Shown: one piece after another, positions 8,501 to 17,448 of the stretch
Numbering within the stretch: position 1 is the first letter of the stretch
How the letters are laid out: each line of letters opens with the position of its first letter
NCBI GenBank assembly: GCA_029565465.1
Contig: JAKQOD010000608.1
Span: forward strand, 1 to 38,134
DNA from: Deltaproteobacteria bacterium
GTDB taxonomy: Bacteria; Myxococcota_A; Polyangia; Haliangiales; Haliangiaceae
Reading direction: 5' to 3'
Length of the DNA stretch: 38,134 nucleotides
Made by a program: the position numbers and the translations under genes
Notes under the pieces: model-generated
What the model was told of the DNA's origin: nothing
Databases searched by the model: none
What the model saw: only the letters and a program-made list of their open reading frames with translations

Positions 8501-9016
8501 TTACGGAAACTGCAGATACACCCGACCCGCCGGATCCGCTTTGGCGTGACACCCGCTAGCGTTGCAGTTGCCAACGGAAGGTGCGTTCATCGGCCGCGTC
8601 TGCGGACATTGGCTTGCGGATACTTTTAACGGCAACGCCATCTTGGCCGCACTGAAAAAGTTACCATTGAGTTGGCTTGGCAACACGAAGCGCCGATTGT
8701 CTGCATCGACAATAATGATCGCTGCGTTGGCTACCGGTTTGTTGCCGCTTGGGCCATTGTAAAGCGTGCCACCGACGGTGAATTCCGGTGCGCCGTCGCT
8801 TAGCTCAGCGTCATGGCAGGCCAAACAGTTTTCACCAGGAAAGTGATGGCCATCGCCAACCGTGGCAATGGCGGGTTCGCACAAAGGCGCTGCATCGGGG
8901 CGCGCATCAGGTTGTGTCGGAGCTGCGCCATCGCTGCCGATTTTGCATGCACTGGTCATCAACAGGCCTACGAAGACAACCCCAAGGCAACGAGTATGGC
9001 GCGTCATGTTGATCAT
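8501..9016 (-). CDS. CXnCH-motif lipoprotein, second of a tandem paralogous pair
   Basis: A 171-residue exported protein with an N-terminal hydrophobic leader and probable lipobox ending at Cys24 (MTSAC). The mature part holds C64-L-A-C67-H68, a canonical c-type haem motif preceded by GDGHHFPGEN, and C151-x4-C156-H157, an expanded version. It aligns with the upstream protein along its whole length: HH..GE.C..., then GTLY, GNF(F/Y)S, P(L/I)K.SA..CP...PM and GNCNA..CH. It is probably a small periplasmic or surface cytochrome-like protein, or a metal-binding lipoprotein. The start at 9016 is chosen because ATGA overlaps the preceding stop by 4 bp; ATG 9007 is possible. It converges on the MshEN gene 12 bp away. 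Confidence 0.8.
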   Translation of the reverse strand: MINMTRHTRCLGVVFVGLLMTSACKIGSDGAAPTQPDARPDAAPLCEPAIATVGDGHHFPGENCLACHDAELSDGAPEFTVGGTLYNGPSGNKPVANAAIIIVDADNRRFVLPSQLNGNFFSAAKMALPLKVSASQCPQTRPMNAPSVGNCNASGCHAKADPAGRVYLQFP

Positions 9017-9498
9017 TTGAGGAACAGCTTCGCGGTTACGGTGCCGTTGTGGCAGGCGTTACAATTGCCGTCGGCAGCCGAATTAAGCGGCCCAATCATC
9101 GGTTTGTTGTCAGGGCACAACGTTGCGCTGGTTTTGATAGGAAACGTAACTGCGTCGGAACTGTAGAAGTTGCCACCGTCGCCGACGATGATCTTCTGGG
9201 TGCCAACAATAATGGTTGCGCCCGGCGCTGCTGTCGTGCCGGCTTGGGTGGTGTAGAGCGTGCCAGCAATCTTGAAGGGCGGGCCGCCGGGATTGGTACC
9301 GTGACATCCGCCAGCATTCATGCAGCCTTCGCCTTCGCGATGATGGCCATCTGGCTTGTTGCTTGATGGCGGCTCACATGCCAATTGATTGTTCGCGCCG
9401 TCGACGGTGGCAACGGTGCTGCCGTCCGGCGTTAGATAGGTGCCAACATCGCAGGCGGTAACACCCAAGCTAACAACCGCGATGAAAAGTAGCCTCAT
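9013..9498 (-). CDS. CXnCH-motif lipoprotein, first of a tandem paralogous pair
   Basis: A 161-residue lipoprotein with a clear signal and lipobox VTAC (Cys16). It carries C59-x5-C65-H66 preceded by DGHHREGEG, and near the C-terminus C146-N-A-C149-H150, a canonical CxxCH. The paralogue downstream has the reverse arrangement (canonical first, expanded second). Both also share a lone cysteine in a TLCPDNKPM/SQCPQTRPM segment. The middle part, with GTLYTTQAG and ATIIVGTQKIIVGDGGNFYS, looks like a beta-rich domain. Haem attachment, if real, would need cytochrome c maturation genes, none of which are in the window. The pair almost certainly arose by duplication and is co-translated through a 4 bp overlap. 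Confidence 0.82.
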   Translation of the reverse strand: MRLLFIAVVSLGVTACDVGTYLTPDGSTVATVDGANNQLACEPPSSNKPDGHHREGEGCMNAGGCHGTNPGGPPFKIAGTLYTTQAGTTAAPGATIIVGTQKIIVGDGGNFYSSDAVTFPIKTSATLCPDNKPMIGPLNSAADGNCNACHNGTVTAKLFLK

Positions 9499-9552
9499 GA
9501 TTTATAATGCTACTTGCGCCGGAGCAGCTACGCAATTGGGACTCTGCGCCCT

Positions 9553-11370
9553 TTAGGGTGGGGGTTTTTCCTCAGTCATTTCGCACGCAATGTTGCGCAC
9601 CGAGAAATCGGCAGCGCTACATGTAGGTTGCTTGAGCACCCAGCCGGCAATACCGGCGACAACGGCGCAGATCGCCACCACTGGTACCGCAAAGGCGGCT
9701 AATGGACTCGTGGTTGGTTGTTGGTTCCGATGCGCGCGTACCAAAAATGCCGCGCCCAGCAAAAACGGTGCAACGTGAAAGCCCACCCACAGCGCCAGCG
9801 GCGTGCCAGCGGGCATGAATTGGTGGAAAACCATTTCGCGCAAACGTGCAGCATCAAGCGTGAACCACAACGGATACGCAGCGGCGGTCACCGGTAGCCA
9901 GCCGAAGCGGCCAAAACGCGGTGCAGTACTTAACAGCAAAGCTGAACCAACCCACAGCGGCGCCAACTCGGCTGCGTCGAGCAACAACGCAATAACGGTC
10001 AGCGTGAGTTGGATGCCAACCGCTGCGTACAAGAATCGGCGCTCACCGTTCCAACGCCAACGTCGGCCAATGGCACGGGTGAGCGCAACCGTGGTGCCGA
10101 CGATGATCAACAGCGTCGCAGCGATGTGAAAACGCGGCGTCAGGGTCCACGCGCCCGCGTAGGTGGCAAACCGTTCAACCAGATACGCCAACGCGATAGC
10201 TGCGAGCCCGGTAATGACGCCGATGGCCAGCCCAAACATCGTCGGTGGCGGCTCAACTTTGACCCGCCGGTTGGCAAACAACAACAACAGCGCGGTGACG
10301 ACGAGCGTCCATGCCGCGGCTAGCAGCAGGCGACGCGGCGCAATCCAACGACCCATCAAGGCAGGCATCCACCAGCCGGCATCGTCGTCGCTGGCATCGT
10401 TGGCGCGCGGGCCAACCCCTGGCGGTGGCGCAGTGACAAACGTGTGAAGCAACGCCGAGATTTCGCCGAGGCGTGTTGGCGAAATGCGCGACGCCACATC
10501 GAACCGTGAATGATAGGCAAGGTCGACCAGATCGCCATCGTGGCCGCGGTGATAGAGCTGCACGGCGCGGATGCCATGACGGGTGAATGGGCCGTGATCG
10601 CTGCGCTCGGCTTGTGGCCACCAGCGGCTAACGATGCGATGTGGCACCGGTGCGTCGAGGGTGACGTTGGCCGTTGCAGCCATGCTAGCGAGGTAACGCA
10701 ATTCGCTTTGGCGAATGTACGTGCTGGCGCCGGTAAGTGTGAGCGTGCCGTCGGTGCCAATCAGATCGAGCGCGATGGCAAAACCAATGTCCGTGCCCAA
10801 GGCTTTGAGCAACGCTTCGGCCCCAAGCAGGCCGTCTTCTTCGCGTGCTGTGAAGGCAATGATGATCGGAAACGCTGGTGGCGCGGTTTGCAGATGTGCT
10901 GCGAGTTCAAGCAAAACGCCAACGGCAGCGGCATTGTCGGCTGCACCGGGGCTGCCCGGCACCGAATCGTAGTGCGCCATGAACAACAGCGCTGGCGTTG
11001 CGGCCGAAGCCGCAGGTCCAAACCGAACCACTACACTGCTATCCGTGCCGGTGATTTGCTGCGCGGCGCGATAGCGCGTACCCATGACTTCGATCGCTGC
11101 TAGCTCGACGCTGCCGATCGGCACCAGGGTTGGCACGAGTTGGAGTGCTTGCAATTGTTGGGTGATGTACGTTGTGGCTTGTTGCGCAGCGGATGTTTCT
11201 CCCACCCGTGGGCCAAGCACGACCAAGGCTTGCAGGTGTTGCGTGATGCGTTGCACGGCGGCGCTATCGACGGTGGCGGTGGGGCCGTTGCATGCGCTGC
11301 CTAGGGCCGCAAGCACAAGCAACAGCCATCGCAGGCTGCACTGCATGCGCCGAACCCCCCGCAACAGCAT
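9553..11370 (-). CDS. M28-family metallopeptidase fused to a polytopic membrane domain
   Basis: A 605-residue lipoprotein-like zinc peptidase. A signal with LGSAC (Cys27) precedes the M28 domain (about 35-312). Expected two-zinc ligands and catalytic residues are visible: His133 and Asp135 in MAHYDSVPG, Asp145 in GAADNAAAV, Glu177-Glu178 in TAREEDGLLG, Asp202 in ALDLIG, and His287 in AYHSRFD. From about 345 to 580 come six or seven hydrophobic segments, so the enzyme is tethered to the membrane with its catalytic part outside, as in Fxna/ERMP1-type M28 proteins. The start at 11370 overlaps the hisC stop (TAATG). An ATG at 11346 is the alternative. Substrates are unknown, probably N-terminal residues of peptides. 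Confidence 0.88.
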   Translation of the reverse strand: MLLRGVRRMQCSLRWLLLVLAALGSACNGPTATVDSAAVQRITQHLQALVVLGPRVGETSAAQQATTYITQQLQALQLVPTLVPIGSVELAAIEVMGTRYRAAQQITGTDSSVVVRFGPAASAATPALLFMAHYDSVPGSPGAADNAAAVGVLLELAAHLQTAPPAFPIIIAFTAREEDGLLGAEALLKALGTDIGFAIALDLIGTDGTLTLTGASTYIRQSELRYLASMAATANVTLDAPVPHRIVSRWWPQAERSDHGPFTRHGIRAVQLYHRGHDGDLVDLAYHSRFDVASRISPTRLGEISALLHTFVTAPPPGVGPRANDASDDDAGWWMPALMGRWIAPRRLLLAAAWTLVVTALLLLFANRRVKVEPPPTMFGLAIGVITGLAAIALAYLVERFATYAGAWTLTPRFHIAATLLIIVGTTVALTRAIGRRWRWNGERRFLYAAVGIQLTLTVIALLLDAAELAPLWVGSALLLSTAPRFGRFGWLPVTAAAYPLWFTLDAARLREMVFHQFMPAGTPLALWVGFHVAPFLLGAAFLVRAHRNQQPTTSPLAAFAVPVVAICAVVAGIAGWVLKQPTCSAADFSVRNIACEMTEEKPPP

Positions 11371-12482
11371 TATGCTAGCAGCTCCGTCAACGCGTTGAGC
11401 AGCAGCCGATTCTCGTCGGGCGTGCCAATCGTAATGCGCAAACAACCGGCCAACGCAGTGGCGCCTGGGGTGTCGAAATTCCGCACGACGATGCCGCGAT
11501 CGCACAACGCGCGCCAGATGGCGGCGGCGCTGCTTGGTGCGGCGACTCGAATCAGCAATAGATTCGCAGCACTTGCAAACACGGTAACGCCCGGCAGCGC
11601 AGCGAGGGCAGTTGCAAGGTGGGTACGTTGCGCACAAACCTCGTCGATCATCGCTTGTTGCCATGGCGCAATGTGCTGCAAGCCGAACAACGCCGCTGCT
11701 TGATCGAGTGCGCTGATATTGTACGGCGGCCGGACTTTTTCGAGCAATGCAGCCACGGCGGGCGCAGCGATGGCGTACCCGAGCCGCAGGCCGGCCATCC
11801 CAACTTTGGACAGCGTGCGCATGATCAATAAATTTGGATGCGATGCTAACGCTGGCAACAGCGACGGACCGCTGTATGCGCCGTATGCTTCGTCAGCGAC
11901 GATCAGCGTCGATGGAAACGCAGCAGCGAGCTCCAACGCAAATGTTTGCCGCCACAGCGTGCCAGTTGGATTGTTGGGCATTGCCAAAAACACCACAGCA
12001 GGGCTTTGGCTCGTGATCGCTGCAACCATCGCGGCTTCATCGATTTCAAAGTTGCCGTCGAGCGGCACTTCGACGGTATCGATGCCGCGCGCGAGTGCCG
12101 CCATGCGATAGAACACGAACGTTGGCGTTGGGTAGCAGATCGCAGCGTTGCGAGTGGTGTCGCGCGGCGCTGCCAACGCATTGACGATAATCGAGATCAG
12201 CTCGTCGGAGCCGTTGCCGAAAATGATTTGATTCGGTGCAACGTTGCAATCGCTGGCAAGCTGGGCTCGCAACGCCGTGCAGTTTGGGTCGGGGTAGCGT
12301 TCTAGTGCAATGTCTTTGACCACGTCGGCAAGTGCTGCGCGCAACGAGGCTGGTAACGGATACGGAAACTCGTTGGCATCGAGCTTAGCGACGATCTGCG
12401 CTGGCTTGGGCACGTGATACGCAGCCGCACCACGCAGCGCGATGGGCACACGTTGCAGCAATGCACCGAGGTCGTCACTCAC
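11370..12482 (-). CDS. hisC: histidinol-phosphate aminotransferase
   Basis: A 370-residue PLP enzyme of fold type I that converts imidazole-acetol phosphate and glutamate to histidinol phosphate and 2-oxoglutarate in histidine synthesis. Visible family features: LDANEFPYP near the N-terminus (33-41), FGNGSDELI (88-96), MPNNPTG (168-174, Asn171 contacts PLP), ADEAYGAY (196-203, Asp197 and Tyr200), and the Schiff-base lysine Lys226 in [15 protein letters not shown], with Arg233. The length is normal. It starts inside the hisD stop (ATGA overlap) and its stop overlaps the M28 peptidase start, so hisD, hisC and the peptidase are translationally linked. Confidence 0.95.
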   Translation of the reverse strand: MSDDLGALLQRVPIALRGAAAYHVPKPAQIVAKLDANEFPYPLPASLRAALADVVKDIALERYPDPNCTALRAQLASDCNVAPNQIIFGNGSDELISIIVNALAAPRDTTRNAAICYPTPTFVFYRMAALARGIDTVEVPLDGNFEIDEAAMVAAITSQSPAVVFLAMPNNPTGTLWRQTFALELAAAFPSTLIVADEAYGAYSGPSLLPALASHPNLLIMRTLSKVGMAGLRLGYAIAAPAVAALLEKVRPPYNISALDQAAALFGLQHIAPWQQAMIDEVCAQRTHLATALAALPGVTVFASAANLLLIRVAAPSSAAAIWRALCDRGIVVRNFDTPGATALAGCLRITIGTPDENRLLLNALTELLA

Positions 12483-13747
12483 AGTTCGCTCCGAATCTGC
12501 GCTGAGCGGCCGTGGGCGTTGAGGCCTTCGACTGCAGCGAGTGCAGCGATGTCTTCGGCATCGGCAAACGCCGCGGCTTGGGTGTATTCAACCAGCGAGG
12601 TGCGCTTGCGGAAATCGTACACGCCGAGTGGTGAAGCGTAACGCGCAGCACCGCCGGTCGGCAGCACATGGTTCGCACCAGCAATGTAGTCGCCGGCTGC
12701 TTCTGACGCCCATTTGCCGACGAAGATTGCGCCGGCGGTGCGAATGCGCGCTGCGACCGCGCGTGACTCGCGCACTTGCAATTCAAGGTGCTCTGGTGCG
12801 TAACGATTGGCAAACGCCACAGCTTCGTCGATGGTTTCGACGATGACCGCAGCGCCGTAATCGCGGATCGCTGCTTCCGCAATTGCGCGGCGTGGCAACG
12901 TCGCGAGCTGCGCTACCAAAGCCCGGTCGACGTCGTCGGCAAGTGCGCTTGAGGTCGTAACCAGAATCGCGCGAGCTTCGGTATCGTGTTCAGCTTGCGC
13001 CAGCAGGTCCGCCGCGATCCACGCCGCGGGTGCGCTGTCGTCGGCGATGATCAACACTTCCGATGGCCCGGCGATCGAATCGATGTCGACTTCGCCATAC
13101 ACTTGGCGCTTCGCCGAAGCGACCCACTGGTTGCCGGGCCCGACGATTTTGTCGACGCGCGGCACGGTTGCCGTGCCATACGCTAGTGCTGCAACGGCTT
13201 GGGCCCCGCCGATTTCGAACACACGATGTACGCCTGCGATTTGCGCTGCACACAGCGTTTCGGCCGACGCACCTGGCGTTACCATGATGATTTCGTCGAC
13301 GCCAGCGACCCGCGCCGGCACGGCGGTCATCAGTACGCTCGACGGATAACGTGCGGTGCCGCCCGGCACATAGATGCCAACGCGGGCCAATGGTGTCGAG
13401 CGCAGTTCGAGCCGAATCCCGTCGGCTTCTTGCACGATGTCGGCTTCGAGTTGCTTCTGATGAAACGTTGTTATGCGTGCGGCGGCACGTTGCAGGGCAG
13501 CCCGCACCGGCGCAGCGACGGTGGCAGCCGCAGCATCCCAACGCGCGCGATCGATTTCATAGCTGCCTGATACTGGGCTGCGTTTATCGAACTGCTCGGT
13601 GAATTCGATCAATGCTGCATCACCGCGCGTGCGGATCTCATGGATCATGGCTGCGACTTTATCGTCGACACCTGCAGCAAATGACGTAGTACGATTGAGC
13701 AGCTGTGCGGCTCGCTTGGAGCCCAACATTACGCGCGATAGAGCCAT
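12479..13747 (-). CDS. hisD: histidinol dehydrogenase
   Basis: A 422-residue enzyme that oxidises L-histidinol to histidine in two NAD-dependent steps, the end of histidine synthesis. The zinc ligands Gln251 and His254 (AQAEHDTEA), Asp353 ([14 protein letters not shown]) and His412, and the catalytic pair Glu319-His320 (APEHLEL), are all present and spaced as in the E. coli enzyme. [18 protein letters not shown] (123-140) is the family signature. It is the first gene of a leftward run with hisC. No hisG or other his gene precedes it; about 340 bp upstream is non-coding, so the his genes are at least partly dispersed. Confidence 0.97.
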   Translation of the reverse strand: MALSRVMLGSKRAAQLLNRTTSFAAGVDDKVAAMIHEIRTRGDAALIEFTEQFDKRSPVSGSYEIDRARWDAAAATVAAPVRAALQRAAARITTFHQKQLEADIVQEADGIRLELRSTPLARVGIYVPGGTARYPSSVLMTAVPARVAGVDEIIMVTPGASAETLCAAQIAGVHRVFEIGGAQAVAALAYGTATVPRVDKIVGPGNQWVASAKRQVYGEVDIDSIAGPSEVLIIADDSAPAAWIAADLLAQAEHDTEARAILVTTSSALADDVDRALVAQLATLPRRAIAEAAIRDYGAAVIVETIDEAVAFANRYAPEHLELQVRESRAVAARIRTAGAIFVGKWASEAAGDYIAGANHVLPTGGAARYASPLGVYDFRKRTSLVEYTQAAAFADAEDIAALAAVEGLNAHGRSAQIRSEL

Positions 13748-14088
13748 GGCCTAGTTATGCCTGCTGACATCGATACGCGCGAGCCCCGCGCAACGATTAG
13801 TGGCATCCGTTGCCAAAGTCGCCGTCTCTGAAGCGTGCATTCTGAACGCGTACGCTGCGTAAATCCAAGATGTGTGCCACGCCACGCAGATGCCGGAGGC
13901 CGGGCAGATATCGAACTATGATCGTTGAAACTTCACCAGGATCTGACGCCGATGGCCGTGCTAGCGGGCCTGCCACCGGGTGCGTCGCACGTCACTGAAC
14001 TTGCCCGTTAGCGTCGACAACGCAGCGAATTCGCACAAGCACCGCAGTTCGGCTGCGAAGCGGCACTTATGTTGCAAAGCAGCTGCAG
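13748..14088. other. 341-bp divergent intergenic region
   Basis: This stretch separates hisD (leftward) from the exported-protein gene (rightward) and should hold both promoters. I see no convincing open frame, tRNA, terminator or attenuator. No run of histidine codons suggestive of a his leader peptide is present on the hisD side. No promoter could be picked out with confidence. Confidence 0.5.
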
Positions 14089-15459
14089 ATGCCTACGATG
14101 TTGCTACACATTTGGCTTGGCGCCGCCGCTGCGCTTCACGCGAACGCAACGGTCTCCACAGGCGCCACTGACGATGCCAACGCCGCCATCATCCAGACTG
14201 GCAAGACTAGTGGCTTCGTGTCGGTGGCCGCCGACGCAGCGGTTGTACGGCCGGCTGCACCGCTGATGCAGCGCGGTTTGAGCTTTGACGTCAACACCAT
14301 CTGCAACGACGCCGCAAGTTGCAGCGCGTTGGCGGCCGCTGGGCCGCAGCCGCCATCAGGCGTGCGCATGTGGGTATTCACCAGCGTTGATCCACATGAG
14401 GTAAACACCGCACAGGTGCAAGTCGAAGCAACCGGCGTGACCACCAACAACGGCGGGGTAGATCGTGCGATCGCTAGCACGTTTAGCGAGTCGCTAAGGC
14501 TGCAATACAACGGCGCCGGCTTGGTGCATTCGCTGCAATGGCAACCGACGACACAACTCGGCGATGGCTTTTGGCGCAGTGGCCGCGGCATGTTGCATGT
14601 ACATCATGATGTGATCATCCCTCCAATTTGGGGGCTTGGTAGCAATGACTTTGCCCTCGATGCTGGGCACATCACGTTGGGCTTCGGCAGTTGGTTAAAA
14701 TCGTCGTCGAGCGGTTGGGATAAACAAGGTTTTGAGATGAGCGCGCACATTGCGCTGTTGCGCGTGTTCACCAAGCACGTCGACGTCAGTGTGATGAAGT
14801 TGACTGATCAAGAATATGGCGCAACGCAAATGCGTACGGCGTCGACGGAGATCGGCATTAAAGCGACGCAACTTGATATCGACTTTGCGCACGCGACAGC
14901 GCGCATTGGTGCGCATCGGCTTAGCGCATACGGCGGCGTAAGCACCCGCCGGCCCTTAGGCGAATATCAGCTCACGTCGACGGAAACTGCCAAAGGTCCC
15001 GTTGCCCATGTTGCGAGATTCGGCGGTGAGTACAGTTTTGCCGTCGGTGGCCACCGCAATTCGCTGTTACCAGTTGATGGCATCACAATCGCTGCTGGCC
15101 GTTGGTCACGCGTGAGCCCACAAGGCTTAGCCGTCGACGCCGGCTATCTTGCAACAGTCGCCGCTGTGCGCAGTATTGGTAGCGTTAACCTGCAGCTCGA
15201 CGGCCAAGTTGGCCGCGCCAAACGCATCTTGCTTGCGGATGACGCGATGGCGACCGCAGCGATTGCACCTTTGGGCACGCAATTTTGGTTCGGCCGCGGC
15301 AACCTATCGGCGCAACTGCCGCTTGGCCATGACCTGTCGTTGCAAGCGCAAGCTTGGGCTGAACACACTGACCGCGACGATGCTAAACTTGCTGCTCGCA
15401 CCGACGGCACCATGCGATGGAGCGTAGGTGCGCAGGTCGCGTTAGGTTGGCATCGGTAG
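14089..15459 (+). CDS. exported protein, possibly outer-membrane, function unknown
   Basis: A 456-residue protein with a signal-peptide-like start (MLLHIWLGAAAALHANA, cleavage after about residue 20). The mature protein is rich in Gly, Ser, Thr and alternating hydrophobics, for example HITLGFGSWLKSS, VAHVARFGGEYSFAVGG and QFWFGRGNLSAQLPLGHDLSL. It ends in VGAQVALGWHR, so a beta-barrel or beta-rich fold is plausible. I do not recognise a family. The start could be ATG 14089 or ATG 14098; neither has a clear ribosome-binding site. A lipoprotein gene converges on it from the right with 14 bp between stops. Confidence 0.66.
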   Translation: MPTMLLHIWLGAAAALHANATVSTGATDDANAAIIQTGKTSGFVSVAADAAVVRPAAPLMQRGLSFDVNTICNDAASCSALAAAGPQPPSGVRMWVFTSVDPHEVNTAQVQVEATGVTTNNGGVDRAIASTFSESLRLQYNGAGLVHSLQWQPTTQLGDGFWRSGRGMLHVHHDVIIPPIWGLGSNDFALDAGHITLGFGSWLKSSSSGWDKQGFEMSAHIALLRVFTKHVDVSVMKLTDQEYGATQMRTASTEIGIKATQLDIDFAHATARIGAHRLSAYGGVSTRRPLGEYQLTSTETAKGPVAHVARFGGEYSFAVGGHRNSLLPVDGITIAAGRWSRVSPQGLAVDAGYLATVAAVRSIGSVNLQLDGQVGRAKRILLADDAMATAAIAPLGTQFWFGRGNLSAQLPLGHDLSLQAQAWAEHTDRDDAKLAARTDGTMRWSVGAQVALGWHR

Positions 15460-15473
15460 CGCCATTCGAACTG

Positions 15474-16337
15474 TCACTTTGGCTTTTTAACCGGCTTGCT
15501 TGGCTTCACCGGCGCGTTCGAATCACCGTCGGGCAGTGGCAATTCACTTGGTGCCGTTTCAGTCTTCGGACCGGCATTACCAGGGAACTTTCCCGTTCCC
15601 TCTCCAGTGGCAGAGCCACTGGATTCACCCTCGCCGCGCGTTGCTCGCGCGGGCCCGTTGATCGCCGGTGCTGCCTTCTTCGGATCGTAGGTTTCCCAAT
15701 CCGGTTTAGGATTGTTTTCGTCGTACGGCTCAGCGCCGCTGCCGTCTTGTTTCTTGGGTTCAGGTCCCGGCGGCAACGGCCCTTCGAGCATGCCGCCAGC
15801 TAGCTTCGAGTTGTAACGGTCGCCGTAGGCTTCGACCAAATCGCCGGGGATGCTGTCACGACCGCGACCGCCAACTTTCACAACATACTTTTTCGCGGCC
15901 CACAGCGCCCAGGTTTCACCATTGCCGGTGATGCGAAACACCCGCACGCCTTCGATGGTTTGCTCTTCGACTTGGTAGCCGCTTTCTTTGGCCAACCGGC
16001 GCGCAAACTTCACGGTTTCGCGCAACACACCGTCGGGCTGCGCATAACGGGTGACAAATGCGTTGGCTAAATCATTGTCGCGAATCGAGCCGCGTTTTTC
16101 TGCTTCGTCGCGGACATAGCTAGCCGTAAACGCTTCGGCTGGATTGTCCGGCACCCAAACTTCCACGTCGAGCACCGGTTGAAAACGCCGAAACTTCCAG
16201 CCGCCCAAGTCGGTTTCAACCACGCCGCGTTTCGGAATCGGTGGCGCACCGCCGCAAGATGCCGTGGCAACTGCCAAGCCTGCCACCGTCAGTGCAGCGC
16301 ACAGGCCACGGCTAACTCTCGGCAGGAAACGTCGCAT
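15474..16337 (-). CDS. predicted lipoprotein with low-complexity C-terminus
   Basis: A 287-residue lipoprotein with a positively charged N-terminus, hydrophobic stretch and lipobox ATASC (Cys28). Residues about 40-170 form the only ordered part (TDLGGWKFRRFQPVLDVEVWVPDNP and FARRLAKESGYQVEEQTIEGVRVFRITGNG). From about 180 the protein is rich in Pro, Gly, Glu and Ser and ends in a KPSKPVKKPK tail, which looks like a disordered envelope spacer. No known family is recognised. It is divergent from the zinc-ribbon gene, with about 60 bp between their starts. Confidence 0.72.
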   Translation of the reverse strand: MRRFLPRVSRGLCAALTVAGLAVATASCGGAPPIPKRGVVETDLGGWKFRRFQPVLDVEVWVPDNPAEAFTASYVRDEAEKRGSIRDNDLANAFVTRYAQPDGVLRETVKFARRLAKESGYQVEEQTIEGVRVFRITGNGETWALWAAKKYVVKVGGRGRDSIPGDLVEAYGDRYNSKLAGGMLEGPLPPGPEPKKQDGSGAEPYDENNPKPDWETYDPKKAAPAINGPARATRGEGESSGSATGEGTGKFPGNAGPKTETAPSELPLPDGDSNAPVKPSKPVKKPK

Positions 16338-16395
16338 TGGTTCTATGCTACCCCAACTTGGCGGTTGAGCGCGCCCACGACGTCACAAACTGCCC

Positions 16396-17334
16396 GTGTC
16401 ATACGCCAACGGCAGCTGCGTAGTGGCCGTGTTACCGTTCGCCGTGGCCTATCGAGACCTCTATGTTTTGCAAGCCGACGAGCAAAGCGCGATGCCGTGT
16501 CCGCGTTGCGGGCAAACTCGGCAATTACTGCGCGTTGCACAGTGGCAAATGTCAGCGTGCGCTGTCTGCAACGGCACCTTTGTTGGCTTTTCGCAGCTTG
16601 AAGAATTGATGCAATCGCACGATCGGCCCGGCGACATCCAAGCGTTTGCGTTGCAAAATCCGATCCCCATGCCTGGCTCGTTGGCATGCGCCAAATGCAA
16701 TCGACCGATGCAGCGCTCGTACTTCTTTCACCAAATCGTCGACGTATGCAAAGACCACGGCGCGTGGTTTGATGTTGACGAACTCACCGGCGCGATGGAA
16801 CGCATGCGGCAATTACTGGTGATTGCTGCAGCCATGGCGCGTGAGCCGGTTACCGTCGAGTCGCGTTCCGATCCTTCGCCGGTTCGATCCATAGCTGAGC
16901 CCGCAGCTCACAACTCGGCCGATCCAGAACCCGTGTTGCAACGGTTTCGCCAAGCCGCTACGACGCCGCTGGTCGCCGCTGGCAGCCCACGCAAATGTTC
17001 CGCTTGCGGAGCGCCGCTCACCGTTACCAGCGTTTGGCTGCAGTGCACATCGTGCCGCGGAATCTTTATCGGTTTCGATCGCTTGCGTGAGCTAGTAGAA
17101 ATGCTCGAAGTCGCCAACGTGCCAACTTCGTTTCCGCGCTTGGAAACGACACCAACGCTGCTACCGCGGTTGTGTCCAAACTGCGGTTTCGCCATGCAGC
17201 AGCACGAGTTCTTCCGCCAATCCGTCGACGTTTGCTTAGATCATGGGATTTGGTTCGATGTACCCGAACTGGAAAATGCCGCCGCCAAGATGCAGCAATT
17301 GTTGATACAAATGCGGGTTCACGGAGTGGTGTAG
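16396..17334 (+). CDS. protein with four zinc ribbons (zf-TFIIB type), internally duplicated
   Basis: A 312-residue cytoplasmic protein made of two similar halves. Half one: C35-x2-C38 and C55-x2-C58 (MPCPRCGQ, SACAVCNGTFVGF), then C98-x2-C101 and C118-x2-H121 (LACAKCNRPM, VDVCKDHGAWFDVDEL). Half two: C201/C204 and C217/C220 (CSACGAPL, QCTSCRGIFIGFDRL), then C260/C263 and C280/H283 (LCPNCGFAM, VDVCLDHGIWFDVPEL). The WFDVxEL pattern after the last metal site is typical of zf-TFIIB (PF13453). The role is unknown; nucleic-acid or protein binding is possible. The start is unsure: GTG 16396 keeps the frame, but ATG 16492 begins right at the first CPRC and may be the true one. metK follows but has its own promoter. 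Confidence 0.82.
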   Translation: MSYANGSCVVAVLPFAVAYRDLYVLQADEQSAMPCPRCGQTRQLLRVAQWQMSACAVCNGTFVGFSQLEELMQSHDRPGDIQAFALQNPIPMPGSLACAKCNRPMQRSYFFHQIVDVCKDHGAWFDVDELTGAMERMRQLLVIAAAMAREPVTVESRSDPSPVRSIAEPAAHNSADPEPVLQRFRQAATTPLVAAGSPRKCSACGAPLTVTSVWLQCTSCRGIFIGFDRLRELVEMLEVANVPTSFPRLETTPTLLPRLCPNCGFAMQQHEFFRQSVDVCLDHGIWFDVPELENAAAKMQQLLIQMRVHGVV

Positions 17335-17349
17335 CGCAACGCGCTGGAG

Positions 17350-17400
17350 CCCGGTCTGCCGGGTGGCAAATCGAGGCACTTTTGTGTTGTAGCGCAACAC
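17350..17400 (+). other. two hairpins between zinc-ribbon gene and metK
   Basis: CCCGG-TCTG-CCGGG (17350-17363) and GTGTTG-TAGCG-CAACAC (17384-17400) can each form a stem. The first lies 16 bases after the zinc-ribbon stop but has no T-run directly behind it, so it is at best a weak terminator. The second sits just upstream of the metK -35. I do not recognise a SAM or SAH riboswitch here; the region seems too short, and the predicted promoter lies downstream of the hairpins. Confidence 0.35.
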
Positions 17401-17409
17401 AATCTGCCG

Positions 17410-17438
17410 TTGACAGCGGGTCCGTTAAAACAGATAGT
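17410..17438 (+). promoter_or_regulatory. predicted metK promoter
   Basis: A perfect -35 TTGACA (17410-17415), a 17-base spacer and a -10-like GATAGT (17433-17438, four of six matches). Transcription would begin at about 17445, only a few bases before the metK ATG at 17449. No Shine-Dalgarno is visible before that ATG, so a leaderless or near-leaderless mRNA is possible. Confidence 0.45.
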
Positions 17439-17448
17439 CCGCGGCCTC

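Noticed and set aside
11370-11664. N-terminal extension of the M28 peptidase by 98 residues
   Set aside because: The extra part is Arg/Cys/His-rich, lies inside hisC and would bury the signal peptide; the TAATG overlap gives a better start.
17335-17448. SAM or SAH riboswitch before metK
   Set aside because: Two small hairpins exist, but no recognisable conserved core, and the best promoter lies downstream of them, so they would not be in the transcript.
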